DNA of 64,000 bases from Streptomyces sp. F63 (GTDB taxonomy: Bacteria; Actinomycetota; Actinomycetes; Streptomycetales; Streptomycetaceae). Below the pieces are notes generated by a model. The model was not told the DNA's origin. It saw only the letters and a program-made list of their open reading frames with translations, and did no database searches. Location of the stretch: positions 1 to 64,000 of the forward strand of contig NZ_JAGPXX010000034.1 in NCBI RefSeq assembly GCF_018070345.1. The letters are read 5' to 3'. Both the position numbers and the translations under genes were made by a program. Of the stretch, positions 10,607-19,400 are shown in pieces. Every line of letters begins with the position of its first letter. The first letter of the stretch is position 1.

Positions 10607-11746
10607 GTGGCCACCGACTACTACGCCGTACTGGGCGTGAGCCGGGACGCTGGACAGGACGAGATCAAGAAGGCGTTCCGCCGTCTCGCACGCGAGCTGC
10701 ACCCGGACGTCAATCCGGACCCCAAGACGCAGGAGCGGTTCAAGGAGATCAACGCCGCCTACGAGGTGCTCTCGGACCCGCAGAAGAAGCAGGTCTACGA
10801 CCTCGGCGGGGACCCGGTGTCCGGGGCCGGCGGCGGTGGCGCGGGCCCCGGCTTCGGCGGGGCCGGCTTCGGCAACTTCTCCGACATCATGGACGCGTTC
10901 TTCGGCACCGCCTCGCAGCGCGGCCCGAGGTCCCGCACCCGGCGCGGCCAGGACGCGATGATCCGGCTCGAGGTCGAGCTGGACGAGGCCGCGTTCGGCA
11001 CCACCAAGGACATCCAGGTCGACACGGCCGTCGTCTGCAACACCTGCAGCGGCGAGGGCGCCGCCCCCGGCACCTCCGCCCAGACCTGCGACATGTGCCG
11101 CGGCCGCGGCGAGGTCTCCCAGGTGACGCGGTCCTTCCTGGGCCAGGTCATGACCTCCCGCCCCTGCCCGCAGTGCCAGGGCTTTGGCACCGTCGTGCCC
11201 ACGCCGTGCCCCGAGTGCGCGGGCGACGGCCGCATCCGCTCGCGGCGCACGCTGACCGTCAAGATCCCGGCGGGTGTGGACAACGGCACCCGCATCCAGC
11301 TCGCCGGTGAGGGCGAGGTCGGCCCCGGTGGCGGCCCGCCCGGCGACCTCTACGTCGAGATCCACGAGGTGCCGCACCCCGTCTTCCAGCGGCGCGGTGA
11401 CGATCTGCACTGCACGGTCACCATCCCGATGACGGCGGCGGCCCTCGGCACCCAGTGTCCGCTGGAGACGCTGGACGGCCTGGAGGAGGTCGACATCCGG
11501 CCCGGTACCCAGTCCGGCCAGTCGATCCCGCTCCACCAGCGCGGCATCACGCATCTGCGCGGCGGCGGGCGCGGCGACCTCATCGTCCACGTCGAGGTGC
11601 AGACGCCGGCCAAGCTCGACCCCCAGCAGGAGGACCTGCTCCGGCAGCTCGCCAAGATCCGCGGCGAGGAGCGCCCGGCCGGCCACTTCCAGCCCGGCCA
11701 GCAGGGTCTCTTCTCCCGGCTGAAGGACGCCTTCAACGGCCGCTGA
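10607..11746 (+). CDS. dnaJ: chaperone DnaJ (second copy type, DnaJ2)
   Basis: This 379-residue co-chaperone stimulates the ATPase of DnaK and delivers unfolded substrates to it. The J domain (residues 1-70) holds HPD at 32-34. A glycine-rich stretch follows, then four zinc-binding repeats of the CxxCxGxG type (CNTCSGEG, CDMCRGRG, CPQCQGFG, CPECAGDG), then the peptide-binding C-terminal domains. The GTG start follows the hrcA stop without a gap. In streptomycetes a second dnaJ sits with dnaK-grpE-hspR; this one, linked to hrcA, is the HrcA-controlled copy. Confidence 0.95.
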   Translation: MATDYYAVLGVSRDAGQDEIKKAFRRLARELHPDVNPDPKTQERFKEINAAYEVLSDPQKKQVYDLGGDPVSGAGGGGAGPGFGGAGFGNFSDIMDAFFGTASQRGPRSRTRRGQDAMIRLEVELDEAAFGTTKDIQVDTAVVCNTCSGEGAAPGTSAQTCDMCRGRGEVSQVTRSFLGQVMTSRPCPQCQGFGTVVPTPCPECAGDGRIRSRRTLTVKIPAGVDNGTRIQLAGEGEVGPGGGPPGDLYVEIHEVPHPVFQRRGDDLHCTVTIPMTAAALGTQCPLETLDGLEEVDIRPGTQSGQSIPLHQRGITHLRGGGRGDLIVHVEVQTPAKLDPQQEDLLRQLAKIRGEERPAGHFQPGQQGLFSRLKDAFNGR

Positions 11747-11779
11747 ACCCGAACCGGTGGGCGGCACAACCGTGTGACA

Positions 11780-11804
11780 CCCCGGCCCCGGCGGACGGCC
11801 GGGG
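11780..11804 (+). terminator. hairpin after dnaJ
   Basis: CCCCGGCC (11780-11787) pairs with GGCCGGGG (11797-11804) around a nine-base loop, 34 bases after the dnaJ stop. Confidence 0.6.
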
Positions 11805-11808
11805 CCCG

Positions 11809-11873
11809 GGGCCGTTCCGCCGGGCCGTTCCGCCGGGCCGTTCCGCCGGGCCGTTCCGCCGGGCCGTTCCGCC
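11809..11873. repeat. 13-bp tandem repeat, five perfect copies
   Basis: The unit GGGCCGTTCCGCC occurs five times without a mismatch between 11809 and 11873, in the spacer between the dnaJ terminator and the next gene. The unit length is not a multiple of three and no gene covers it. Perfect copies suggest recent expansion and variability between strains. Confidence 0.95.
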
Positions 11874-11942
11874 GGGACCGCTTGGTGGAGAGAACCGGGG
11901 GAAGAGTCCGGCCGCCCGGTCCTCCGTGACACCATGTGCCGC

Positions 11943-13118
11943 ATGGCTGCAGCAACGGGGGGTGCCCCCGCGGTGACGGACCTCTTCCGGTATCCGATCG
12001 TCCAGGCGCCCATGGCGGGCGGGGCCTCCCGCCCGGAGCTGGCCGCCGCCGTGTGCCGGGCCGGCGGGCTGGGATTCCTGGCCGCCGGCTACAAGACGCC
12101 CGAGGCCGTGTACCAGGAGATCCGGTTGCTGCGCGGGCTCACCGACCGCCCCTTCGGGGTCAACCTGTTCCTGCCGCAGCGCCCCGTCGCCGACTCCGCC
12201 GCGGTCGCCGTCTACGCGGAGCAACTCGCCGGGGAGTCCTCCTGGTACGCCACCCCGCTCGGCGACCCCGACCCCGACACGGCCGGCGACGACGGCTACG
12301 AGGGGAAGCTCGCCGTCCTCACCGACGCCCCGGTGGCCGTGGTCTCCTTCACCTTCGGCTGTCCCGACGCCGGTGTGCTGCGGGCCCTGGCCCGCGCGGG
12401 CACCGTCACCGTCGTCACCGTCACCTCCGTGGCCGAGGCGCGGACGGCCGAGGCGGCCGGTGCCGCGGCGGTGTGCGTGCAGGGTGTGGAGGCCGGCGGC
12501 CACCAGGGCACCCACCGGGACGACCCGTATGCCGACCGCGGTGCGCCCGGGCTCGGGCTGCTGACGCTGCTCGCCCAGGTCCGTGAGGCCGTGGACCTTC
12601 CGCTGATCGCGGCGGGCGGGCTGATGCGGGGCTCGCAGATCGCGGCCGTCCTGGCGGGCGGAGCGGTCGCCGCGCAGCTCGGCACCGCCTTCCTGGCCTG
12701 CCCGGAGTCGGGCGCGCACCCCGTCCACAAGCGGGCGCTGACCGATCCGCTCTTTCCGCACACCGAGCTGACCCGGGCCTTCACGGGGCGCCCGGCGCGG
12801 GGGCTCGTCAACCGTTTCCTGCGGGAGCACGGCCCGTACGCCCCGGCCGCGTATCCGCAGGTGCACCGGATGACGGCCGGGCTGCGCCGGGCGGCCGCCC
12901 ACGCGGGCGACCCGCAGGGCATGGCCCTCTGGGCCGGGCAGGGGCACCGGATGGCGCGGACGCTCCCCGCGGAGCAGCTGGTACGGACCCTGGTGGCCGA
13001 ACTGGACGCGGCCCGTGCGGCCCTCGTCGCCGGCCCGTACGGCGCCGGTGCCGCGACCGGTCCGGAGAGCCCGGCCGGCCCGCCGGCCGCACCACCCGAG
13101 AAAGGTGAGCCCGCATGA
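11943..13118 (+). CDS. nitronate monooxygenase family protein (FMN-dependent)
   Basis: This 391-residue protein belongs to the nitronate monooxygenase (2-nitropropane dioxygenase) family of FMN TIM barrels. The early motif YPIVQAPMAGG, the segment VCVQGVEAGGHQGTH with the family histidine, and the phosphate-binding IAAGGLMRGSQIAAVLAGGAVAAQLGTAFL support this. Such enzymes detoxify propionate-3-nitronate, but many members have unknown substrates. The ATG at 11943 is my choice; a GTG at 11973, directly before the conserved TDLFRYPIVQ, is a good alternative. Its last four bases overlap the start of rsmE (ATGA), so the two genes form one operon. Confidence 0.85.
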   Translation: MAAATGGAPAVTDLFRYPIVQAPMAGGASRPELAAAVCRAGGLGFLAAGYKTPEAVYQEIRLLRGLTDRPFGVNLFLPQRPVADSAAVAVYAEQLAGESSWYATPLGDPDPDTAGDDGYEGKLAVLTDAPVAVVSFTFGCPDAGVLRALARAGTVTVVTVTSVAEARTAEAAGAAAVCVQGVEAGGHQGTHRDDPYADRGAPGLGLLTLLAQVREAVDLPLIAAGGLMRGSQIAAVLAGGAVAAQLGTAFLACPESGAHPVHKRALTDPLFPHTELTRAFTGRPARGLVNRFLREHGPYAPAAYPQVHRMTAGLRRAAAHAGDPQGMALWAGQGHRMARTLPAEQLVRTLVAELDAARAALVAGPYGAGAATGPESPAGPPAAPPEKGEPA

Positions 13119-13855
13119 CGGCACCGGTGTTCCTGACCGACCCCGAGCGTCCGCCGGCCCCCGGCCGGTTCGTGCTCGACGGCCCCGAGGGGCGCCACGC
13201 CGTCTCCGTGCGGAGGCTGCGCGCCGGCGAGGAGATCGTGCTGACGGACGGCCGGGGAACCGGCGGGTACGGCACGGTGGCGGCCGTCGAGGGCAAGGAC
13301 CGCCTGGAGGCCGAGATCACCGAGGTTCGCCACGAGCCGGAGCCCAGCCCCCGGATCACCGTCGTCCAGGCGTTGCCGAAGGGCGACCGCGGCGAACTCG
13401 CCGTGGAGACCATGACGGAGACCGGCGTGGACGCCGTCGTGCCCTGGACGGCGGCCCGCTGCATCACGCAGTGGAAGGGTGAGCGGGGCGCCAAGGCGCT
13501 CGGCAAGTGGCGGGCCACCGCCCGCGAGGCGGGCAAGCAGGCCCGCCGCCTCAGGCTGCCGGAGGTGCCGGGCCCGATGAGCACGCGCCAGGTCGCCGGT
13601 CTGCTGTCCGGCGCCGCGTTCGCCGCCGTGCTGCACGAGGAGGCCGCCGAACCGCTGGCCACCGCCGTGCTTCCGGAGGGCGGGGACATCGTGCTCGTGG
13701 TCGGCCCGGAGGGCGGTGTCTCACCGGAGGAGCTGGCGGCGTTCACGGCGGCGGGTGCGAAGCCGTACCGGCTGGGGCCGACCGTCCTGCGCACCTCCAC
13801 GGCCGGTACGGCCGCCGCCGCGCTGCTGCTGGGGCGCACGGGCCGCTGGTCCTGA
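13115..13855 (+). CDS. rsmE: 16S rRNA (uracil(1498)-N(3))-methyltransferase
   Basis: This 246-residue SPOUT-class methyltransferase methylates N3 of U1498 in 16S rRNA with S-adenosylmethionine. The N-terminal PUA-like part contains GRHAVSVRRLRAGEEIVLTDGRG. The SPOUT core holds QALPKGDRGELAVETMTETGVDAVVPW, then VVGPEGGVSPEEL and LGPTVLRTSTAGTAAAALLL, which build the trefoil-knot cofactor site. The start overlaps the stop of the preceding gene as ATGA, which suggests translational coupling. Confidence 0.95.
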   Translation: MTAPVFLTDPERPPAPGRFVLDGPEGRHAVSVRRLRAGEEIVLTDGRGTGGYGTVAAVEGKDRLEAEITEVRHEPEPSPRITVVQALPKGDRGELAVETMTETGVDAVVPWTAARCITQWKGERGAKALGKWRATAREAGKQARRLRLPEVPGPMSTRQVAGLLSGAAFAAVLHEEAAEPLATAVLPEGGDIVLVVGPEGGVSPEELAAFTAAGAKPYRLGPTVLRTSTAGTAAAALLLGRTGRWS

Positions 13856-13860
13856 CCCCC

Positions 13861-13900
13861 TCGACACCTCGACACCTTGACACCTCGACACCTCGACACC
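13861..13900. repeat. 8-bp tandem repeat, five copies
   Basis: The unit TCGACACC occurs five times head to tail (one copy has T for C at its second base) right after the rsmE stop codon, in the spacer before the convergent lipoprotein gene. Confidence 0.95.
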
Positions 13901-13940
13901 GGATCGGTCCGGTCCGGCCCGCAGGACCGTGCGAGGGCGG

Positions 13941-14441
13941 CTACGGCCGCCAGGAGCCGAGCAACTGGAGGACCTCGTTCAGCGGTCTCCGCAGCGAGGT
14001 GCTGTCCGCGACCACCGTGCGCCCCTGGGCTTCGAATTCGTAGACGAAGGCGTCGGTGGTGGGCCGGTTGAAGGTGCGCGCGGGCAGCCGCGCGTACCGC
14101 TCGCTCGCCAGGACGTCGCGCAGCTCGGTCACCTGTGCGTCCCGCATCCGCCCGGACCGCGGCACACCGCTCCGCCGGACGGTCTCGACGGTGCCGTCCG
14201 CCTCCACGGTCACCCGGCTGGTGTGGCCGGCCACGCCGCCGCTGACGGTGAGCGTCAGCAACGGCCCTCCGGCCACCGGCGGCCGGGAGGGGGCCGGTGC
14301 CGGGGCCGTGCCGTCGCTCTGCCCACAGGCCGCGAGGGAGAGGACCACCGCGGCGGCCGCCCCGGCAGCCGCGGCCCGGTGCGGCATCCGGCGACGGGGA
14401 ACGCGGCGGGTGGCGGTGTCCGCGGGCGGGGCGGAACTCAT
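13941..14441 (-). CDS. small secreted lipoprotein, function unknown
   Basis: This 166-residue protein begins with an arginine-rich segment (ATRRVPRRRMPHR) and an alanine-rich hydrophobic stretch. It then has the lipobox LAAC, so the cysteine near residue 39 should be lipidated and the protein anchored outside the membrane. The mature part opens with a proline/alanine linker and then a compact region with LTVSGGVAGHTSRVTVEADGTV and RTFNRPTTDAFVYEFEAQGRTV. The pattern recalls small extracytoplasmic lipoproteins with a protease-inhibitor-like fold, but that is only an impression. It lies between rsmE (convergent) and the tricorn gene, which is transcribed in the same direction from 14766 up. Confidence 0.8.
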   Translation of the reverse strand: MSSAPPADTATRRVPRRRMPHRAAAAGAAAAVVLSLAACGQSDGTAPAPAPSRPPVAGGPLLTLTVSGGVAGHTSRVTVEADGTVETVRRSGVPRSGRMRDAQVTELRDVLASERYARLPARTFNRPTTDAFVYEFEAQGRTVVADSTSLRRPLNEVLQLLGSWRP

Positions 14442-14727
14442 GGCTGGTCTCCTCCTGGCGGTGGTCGCCCGCCAGTATGGTCCCGTACCGCGCGGTAGGG
14501 GACCCCTCCCGGAGGGCCGGGCGGGGCCGGTGGCCCTGCGCCCCGGCCGGCGCGGCCGGCGCGGCCGGGCGCGCTCCCCGGTGTGCCGCTGCGATGCCGC
14601 CCGTCAACGCCCCCGCCGGGGGAGGCCGTTCGCCGGACCGCCGTACGCCGTTGGGGTGCCGCTGTGTGCCGCCGCAGACCGTGCCGCGGACCCGGCCCCG
14701 CCACCACAGCGCCGTCCGGCGGAGCTC

Positions 14728-14757
14728 CGGGGCGGCCCGGCCGGCCCGGCCGCCCCG
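14728..14757 (-). terminator. hairpin after the tricorn gene
   Basis: CGGGGCGGCC (14728-14737) pairs perfectly with GGCCGCCCCG (14748-14757) around a ten-base loop, nine bases beyond the tricorn stop codon on the minus strand. The rest of the 324-base gap 14442-14765 is extremely GC-rich, and I see no gene in it. Confidence 0.65.
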
Positions 14758-14765
14758 TGGGCCCG

Positions 14766-17700
14766 TCAGAGCGGCGGGAGTTCCGGCGGGGTCTTGGCCG
14801 GGTTCTCCGCCAGGGCCGCCAGCGCGATCCGCACCGCCTCGTCGAGCTGCGGGTCGCGGCCGGCCGCGGAGTCCTGTGGGGTGTGCACCAGCTCGACGTC
14901 CGGATCGACACCGTGGTTCTCCACGGCCCAGCCGCAACCCTCCATCCATGTCGCGTACTTGGGCTGGGTGACGCCCGTGCCGTCCACCAGGTCGTAGCGG
15001 CCGTCGAAGCCGATGACGCCGCCCCAGGTGCGGGTGCCGACGACCGGGCCGATGCCCAGCGCCTTGATGGCGGCGTTGACGATGTCGCCGTCGGAGCCGG
15101 AGAACTCGTTCGCGACCGCGACGACCGGCCCGCGCGGAGCGTCCTGCGGATAGCTGAACGGCCGCGTCCCGCGCGGAAGATCCCAGCCGATGATGCGGCG
15201 GGCCAGCTTCTCCACGACGAGTTGCGAGGTGTGCCCGCCGCGGTTCTCCCGGACGTCCACGATCAGCCCGTCGCGCGTGACCTCCACCCGCAGATCGCGG
15301 TGGAGCTGCGCCCAGCCGGAGCCCACCATGTCCGGCACGTGGAGGTAGCCGAGCCGGCCGCCGGATGTCTCGTGCACATGGGCGCGCCGTCCGGCGACCC
15401 AGTCGTGGTAGCGCAGCGGCTCCTCGTCGGCGATGGGGACGACGACGGGGTACCGCGGGGATCCGCCGCCGGCCGGGGCGACCGTCAGTTCGACGGGCTT
15501 GCCGGCCGCCCCGACGAGCAGCGGGCCGGGGCCCAGCAGCGGGTCGACGGGCCGGCCGTCCACGGCGAGGATCGCATCCCCGGCCCGCACCGCGACACCG
15601 GGCGCGGCGAGCGGGGAACGGGCTTGCGGGTCGGACGTCTCGGACGGCAGCACGCGCGCCACGCGCCACACGCCCTCCTCGTCCCGTTCCAGATCGGCCC
15701 CGAGCAGGCCCTGCCGGTGCGCGGAGTCGGTCCAGCCGCCCGGTGGGTTGACGTAGGCGTGCGAGGTGCCCAGCTCGCCCTGGACCTCCCAGAGCAGGTC
15801 GACGAGGTCGCTGTGCGTGGCCACCCGGTCCAGCACCGGCCGGTAGCGCTGCAGGACGCCGTCCCAGTCGACGCCGCCGAGGTCCGGCCGCCAGAAGTTG
15901 TCCCGCATCAGCCGGCCGGCCTCCGCGTACATCTGCCGCCACTCGGCGGCCGGGTCGACCATGAGCCGTACCCGGGAGAGGTCGACGGTGACGTTGTCGT
16001 CGCTGTCGTCGTCGCCGGGCTTGCTGTCGGCCGGCACCAGGCGGAGCTTGCTGCCGGTGGAGAGCAGCACCCGCTTGCCGTCGCCGGTGACCGCGTAGTC
16101 GTCGGCGTCGTCGGCCAGGTGTTCGAGCCGTTGCTGCACGAGGTCGTAGCGGTCCAGGGCGGTGGACGGCCCGGAGGCGTCCGGGGCCAGGGCGGAGCCC
16201 AGCACCCCGCGCAGCGGGTGGCGCAGCCACAGGACGCCGCCCTCGGCGGCCCGCAGGGTGGAGTAGCGGGCGGCCTCGACGGGGAACGGCACGATGCGGT
16301 CGGCCAGCCCGTCCAGATCGACGCGGGTGACGGGCACCGAGGACGACGAGCCGGACGAGGAGCCCGCGCGGCCCTCCCCCTCGTCGCCGTCGTTGCGCTC
16401 GGGCGTCGGCGGACGCCCGTGGCGCTGCGGGCCGAACGGTGAGGGCGTGGAGGCGGCGAGCGTGATCAGATGCGGCCGGCAGGCGCCCACGAAGGCCAGG
16501 TCGAAGACGTGGACGTCATAGATCGGGTCGAAGGCGCGTTCGGAGAGGAAGGCCAGATGCCGACCGTCGGTGGTGAAGGCGGGCGAGAAGTCGCGGAAGC
16601 GCAGCGGGGTGGCCTCGGACACGGACAGATCGGCGGTGTTGGCGATCTTGAGCTGGCGGAGCGCCCCCGGCCCGGGGTGCGACCAGGCCAGCCAGCCGGA
16701 GTCCGGGGAGAAGACCAGGCCGTCGGCGTCGCCGTCCTCGCTCCGGTCCACCTCGCGGATCTCCCCGGACTCGCGCTCCACGAGCAGGACCCGTCCGTCG
16801 TGCGAGGCCACGGCGATCCGGCCGCCGTCCGGGGCCACGGCCAGATCCAGCACGCGCCCGAGCCGCCCGGCGCCGATGCGGCGCGGCCCGCTGCCCGGCT
16901 CGGCGCCGGAGGCCGGGGCGATGGCCAGCGCGTCGTCGCCCTCGGCATCCGTCACCCAGACGACGTGCTCGGTGCCGTCCACCCCGAACGTGCGCGGCAG
17001 CCGCGCACGCTGCCCGGGTTCGGCGGCGAGCGCGCGGGCCGGGCCCTCCCGGTGGGTGACCCAGTGGACGGTGCCGCGCACCTCCACGGCGCTGCCGCGG
17101 CCGGTGTGGTCGGGCCGGGCCTCCCCCAGGTGGTGTGCGGCGCGCACCGGGTGCGGCTGGAGGTCCGTGCGGGAGCCGCCGAGGCGGAGGCCGAGGCGGC
17201 GCGGCTCGGCGCTGTCGAGGTCGTCCAGGAGCCAGAGTTCACCAGCGGCGGCGTAGGCGACGCGGGTGCCGTCGCCGGTGGCCTGCCGGGCGTAGAAGCC
17301 GTCGAGGGGGGAGTGCCGGCGCAGATCACTGCCGTCGGGCAGTGAGGAGTACAGGGCCCCGGTGCCGTCGTGGTCGGAGAGGAACGCGATACGCCCGCCC
17401 GCCCACAGCGGCTGCTCGATGTTGCCGTCCAGACCGGCGTGAATCCGTTCGAACTCGCCGTCGCCGCTGGCGTCGAGCCAGAGCTTGCCGGCCGCGCCGC
17501 CCCGGTAGCGCTTCCAGGACGAGGCGTCGCGCCCCATGGTCGCGGACAGCAGCAGCACGGCGCCCTCGGGCCCGTACGCCACGTCGCCGACCGGCCCGTA
17601 CGGCAGGGTGCGCGCGGGACCGCCGTCCAGCGGCACGGCCCGCGCCCAGGTGCGGCGCAGGGACGCCTGCCCGGCGGCGGTCACCGCCAGCACCTCGCCT

Positions 17701-17993
17701 TCGGGCGTCCAGCCGCGCACGGCCGTACGGGCGTTGCCCCAGTACGTCAGCCGCCGGGACGGGCCGCCGTCGACGGGGGCCACATGGACCTCCGGCGACC
17801 CGTCGCGCGTGGACGTCCAGGCGATGTGCCGGCCGTCGGGGGATATCCGCGGATGCGACACCGGCATGTTGTCGGCGCTCACACGCCAGGCACGGCCGCC
17901 GTCGAGCGGTGCCGCCCAGACGTCGTCCTCGGCGGTGAAGGTGATCAACTCACCGTGCGGATGCGGGTAGCGGAGGTACGAAGGCTGCGTCAC
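14766..17993 (-). CDS. tricorn protease homologue
   Basis: This 1075-residue protein is a tricorn-type serine protease, a very large cytosolic peptidase that in Thermoplasma trims proteasome products. It begins with a six- and seven-bladed beta-propeller region (repeats such as HPRISPDGRHIAWTS and VSHPRISPDG). A PDZ-like segment and a C-terminal catalytic region follow. The catalytic residues fit the family: Ser744-His745 in GTSHAY, the nucleophile near Ser965 in NEFSGSDGDIV, and a possible fourth residue at Glu1034 (DPDVEL). An acidic and serine-rich loop (DEGEGRAGSSSGSSSS) lies mid-protein. The GTG at 17993 fits the family start TQPSYLRYPHPHGELI; a GTG at 18011 is possible. It probably forms its own transcription unit. 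Confidence 0.92.
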   Translation of the reverse strand: MTQPSYLRYPHPHGELITFTAEDDVWAAPLDGGRAWRVSADNMPVSHPRISPDGRHIAWTSTRDGSPEVHVAPVDGGPSRRLTYWGNARTAVRGWTPEGEVLAVTAAGQASLRRTWARAVPLDGGPARTLPYGPVGDVAYGPEGAVLLLSATMGRDASSWKRYRGGAAGKLWLDASGDGEFERIHAGLDGNIEQPLWAGGRIAFLSDHDGTGALYSSLPDGSDLRRHSPLDGFYARQATGDGTRVAYAAAGELWLLDDLDSAEPRRLGLRLGGSRTDLQPHPVRAAHHLGEARPDHTGRGSAVEVRGTVHWVTHREGPARALAAEPGQRARLPRTFGVDGTEHVVWVTDAEGDDALAIAPASGAEPGSGPRRIGAGRLGRVLDLAVAPDGGRIAVASHDGRVLLVERESGEIREVDRSEDGDADGLVFSPDSGWLAWSHPGPGALRQLKIANTADLSVSEATPLRFRDFSPAFTTDGRHLAFLSERAFDPIYDVHVFDLAFVGACRPHLITLAASTPSPFGPQRHGRPPTPERNDGDEGEGRAGSSSGSSSSVPVTRVDLDGLADRIVPFPVEAARYSTLRAAEGGVLWLRHPLRGVLGSALAPDASGPSTALDRYDLVQQRLEHLADDADDYAVTGDGKRVLLSTGSKLRLVPADSKPGDDDSDDNVTVDLSRVRLMVDPAAEWRQMYAEAGRLMRDNFWRPDLGGVDWDGVLQRYRPVLDRVATHSDLVDLLWEVQGELGTSHAYVNPPGGWTDSAHRQGLLGADLERDEEGVWRVARVLPSETSDPQARSPLAAPGVAVRAGDAILAVDGRPVDPLLGPGPLLVGAAGKPVELTVAPAGGGSPRYPVVVPIADEEPLRYHDWVAGRRAHVHETSGGRLGYLHVPDMVGSGWAQLHRDLRVEVTRDGLIVDVRENRGGHTSQLVVEKLARRIIGWDLPRGTRPFSYPQDAPRGPVVAVANEFSGSDGDIVNAAIKALGIGPVVGTRTWGGVIGFDGRYDLVDGTGVTQPKYATWMEGCGWAVENHGVDPDVELVHTPQDSAAGRDPQLDEAVRIALAALAENPAKTPPELPPL

Positions 17994-18116
17994 AACTGCA
18001 ACCCTATTCACCCATTACCGGAGCGAACAGGGGGCACCGGCGGTTCCCGGCCGGGACGGGGCCTTCCGCCCCCAACGCACCGGTGCCGCCGGACGGTTGC
18101 GGCCGGGGCCGCGAGG

Positions 18117-18154
18117 CCGGCGGGGCCGCCCCCGGACGGCAGCGGCCCCGCCGG
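18117..18154 (-). terminator. terminator after the DUF397/XRE operon
   Basis: CCGGCGGGGCCGC (18117-18129) pairs perfectly over 13 bp with GCGGCCCCGCCGG (18142-18154). It lies 25 bases beyond the DUF397 stop codon on the minus strand. Confidence 0.75.
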
Positions 18155-18178
18155 ACCGGTCATGTCGTCGCCCGGGGC

Positions 18179-18394
18179 TCAGGCCGGGAAGCCCCCGACC
18201 TTGAGAGCGGCGACGAAGGCGGACCAGCGATCCGCCGGGAAGACCAGCGCGGGCCCGTGGGGGTTCTTGCTGTCCCGGACGGGGACGCGCCCGGGGTGGC
18301 CGTCGGAGACCTCGATACATCCGCCGCCTCCGTTGTCGCTGTAGCTCGATTTGCGCCAGGAAGGCAGAGCCGAGGCATCAGGAATCACAGTCAT
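18179..18394 (-). CDS. DUF397 domain protein
   Basis: This 71-residue protein is a single DUF397 domain. The signature WRKSSYSDNGGGGCIEVSDG, then VPVRDSKNPHGPALVF and WSAFVAALKVGGF, are all present. Streptomycetes carry many such small proteins beside an XRE-type regulator and an ATP-binding protein; the WhiJ locus, which affects development, is the best-studied case. The ATG lies inside the end of the upstream regulator gene, with a 17-base overlap, so translation is coupled. Its role is probably to modulate the regulator, as known from paralogous loci; the specific target is unknown. Confidence 0.92.
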   Translation of the reverse strand: MTVIPDASALPSWRKSSYSDNGGGGCIEVSDGHPGRVPVRDSKNPHGPALVFPADRWSAFVAALKVGGFPA

Positions 18395-19217
18395 CCTCGT
18401 ACTCTTTCAGGTATTCGGAGATCAAGTCGATGGATGCGTCGTCCGTCAGGGCCAGTGACCGTGCCAGATCGAATCGGTCGGTGAGATCGACCACCCTGCG
18501 CGTCGATTCCACCGCTTCCCCGGTGTCGAAACTCTCGACCAGGGCGATGGTCCTGCCCTCTTTCAGGGTCATGAGAGTCAACCCCCCTCCCAGCATGGGG
18601 TGTGCCCCCTCGGCGAACGGCAGGATCTGGACCGTGACGCGGGGCTGGGACGCCATGTGCAGCAGATGGCGGAGTTGTGCGGACATGCGCCTTGGGCCGC
18701 CCACTGGGCGCTTTAGCGCCGCTTCATCCATGATTGACCAGTAGTACGGAGGTTTCTCCTGGTAGAGAATTCTCTGCCGACGCAAACGAACGGTGACGCG
18801 CGCATTTCTATCCTCCTCGGATTCGCCGGGAAGTGACCTGCGAAACAATTCGCGCGCGTATTCCTCGGTTTGGAGAAGTCCCGGAACCAGGCTGCTGGTG
18901 AATACCTGGATCCGTTCCGCCTCGGGTTCCTTGCTCACGACGGTGCGGCTGTAGTCGGCGATGACCGACGCGTGGGCGATCTCCAGCAGTTCGCCCAACA
19001 CGCCGTCGGTGTCGAAGAAGCTGTCCAGCGAGTTCACCAGCGCCTCGGAGGGGAGTTGCTCCCCCAGTTCCACCCGGCCGAGATAACTGTGCGAATATCC
19101 GCCCACCTGTTCGGACGGTTGGCGTAGTGACAGTTCCCTGCGCTCCCGCATCCTGCGGAGTCGGCGCCCCAGCCTGACCCGTGGTGTGAGCTGGTCGGAT
19201 TCATTGTTCAGCTCCAC
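18378..19217 (-). CDS. XRE family regulator with DUF5753 (WhiJ-like)
   Basis: This 279-residue protein has an N-terminal helix-turn-helix of the XRE type (LGRRLRRMRERRELSLRQPSEQVG, then SYLGRVELGEQLPS, residues about 16-60). A DUF5753 region follows, with VPGLLQTEEYARELFRRSLPG, YYWSIMDEAALKRPVGG and VQILPFAEGAHPMLGGGLTLM. The GTG at 19217 gives the usual family length and has GAAGG 12-16 bases upstream; the frame is open further upstream without family similarity. Base composition is clearly lower in GC than the surrounding core genes, with A- and T-ending codons, which suggests acquired DNA. It is divergent from the ATP-binding protein gene and overlaps the DUF397 gene. Confidence 0.9.
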   Translation of the reverse strand: MELNNESDQLTPRVRLGRRLRRMRERRELSLRQPSEQVGGYSHSYLGRVELGEQLPSEALVNSLDSFFDTDGVLGELLEIAHASVIADYSRTVVSKEPEAERIQVFTSSLVPGLLQTEEYARELFRRSLPGESEEDRNARVTVRLRRQRILYQEKPPYYWSIMDEAALKRPVGGPRRMSAQLRHLLHMASQPRVTVQILPFAEGAHPMLGGGLTLMTLKEGRTIALVESFDTGEAVESTRRVVDLTDRFDLARSLALTDDASIDLISEYLKEYEDDCDS

Positions 19218-19400
19218 TTCGACCGAACCTTCTTTCGTGCAACTGGCCGTCCACGCAGCCCTATTGGTGACGGCTCGGATATGTACCCCAGTGTGCCCGG
19301 ACAGCGATGGTGGTGTGGTCACTCCCGCCAATTCCGGTCGCGCGCATACACATTCCTGTTCGCGGCCGGGGCGTGGTCACCGCATCAAGGAGCGTCAGCA

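Noticed and set aside
12808..16230. A minus-strand open frame of over 1100 codons across the nitronate monooxygenase, rsmE, lipoprotein and tricorn genes
   Set aside because: It overlaps four identified genes in other frames and shows no domain of its own.
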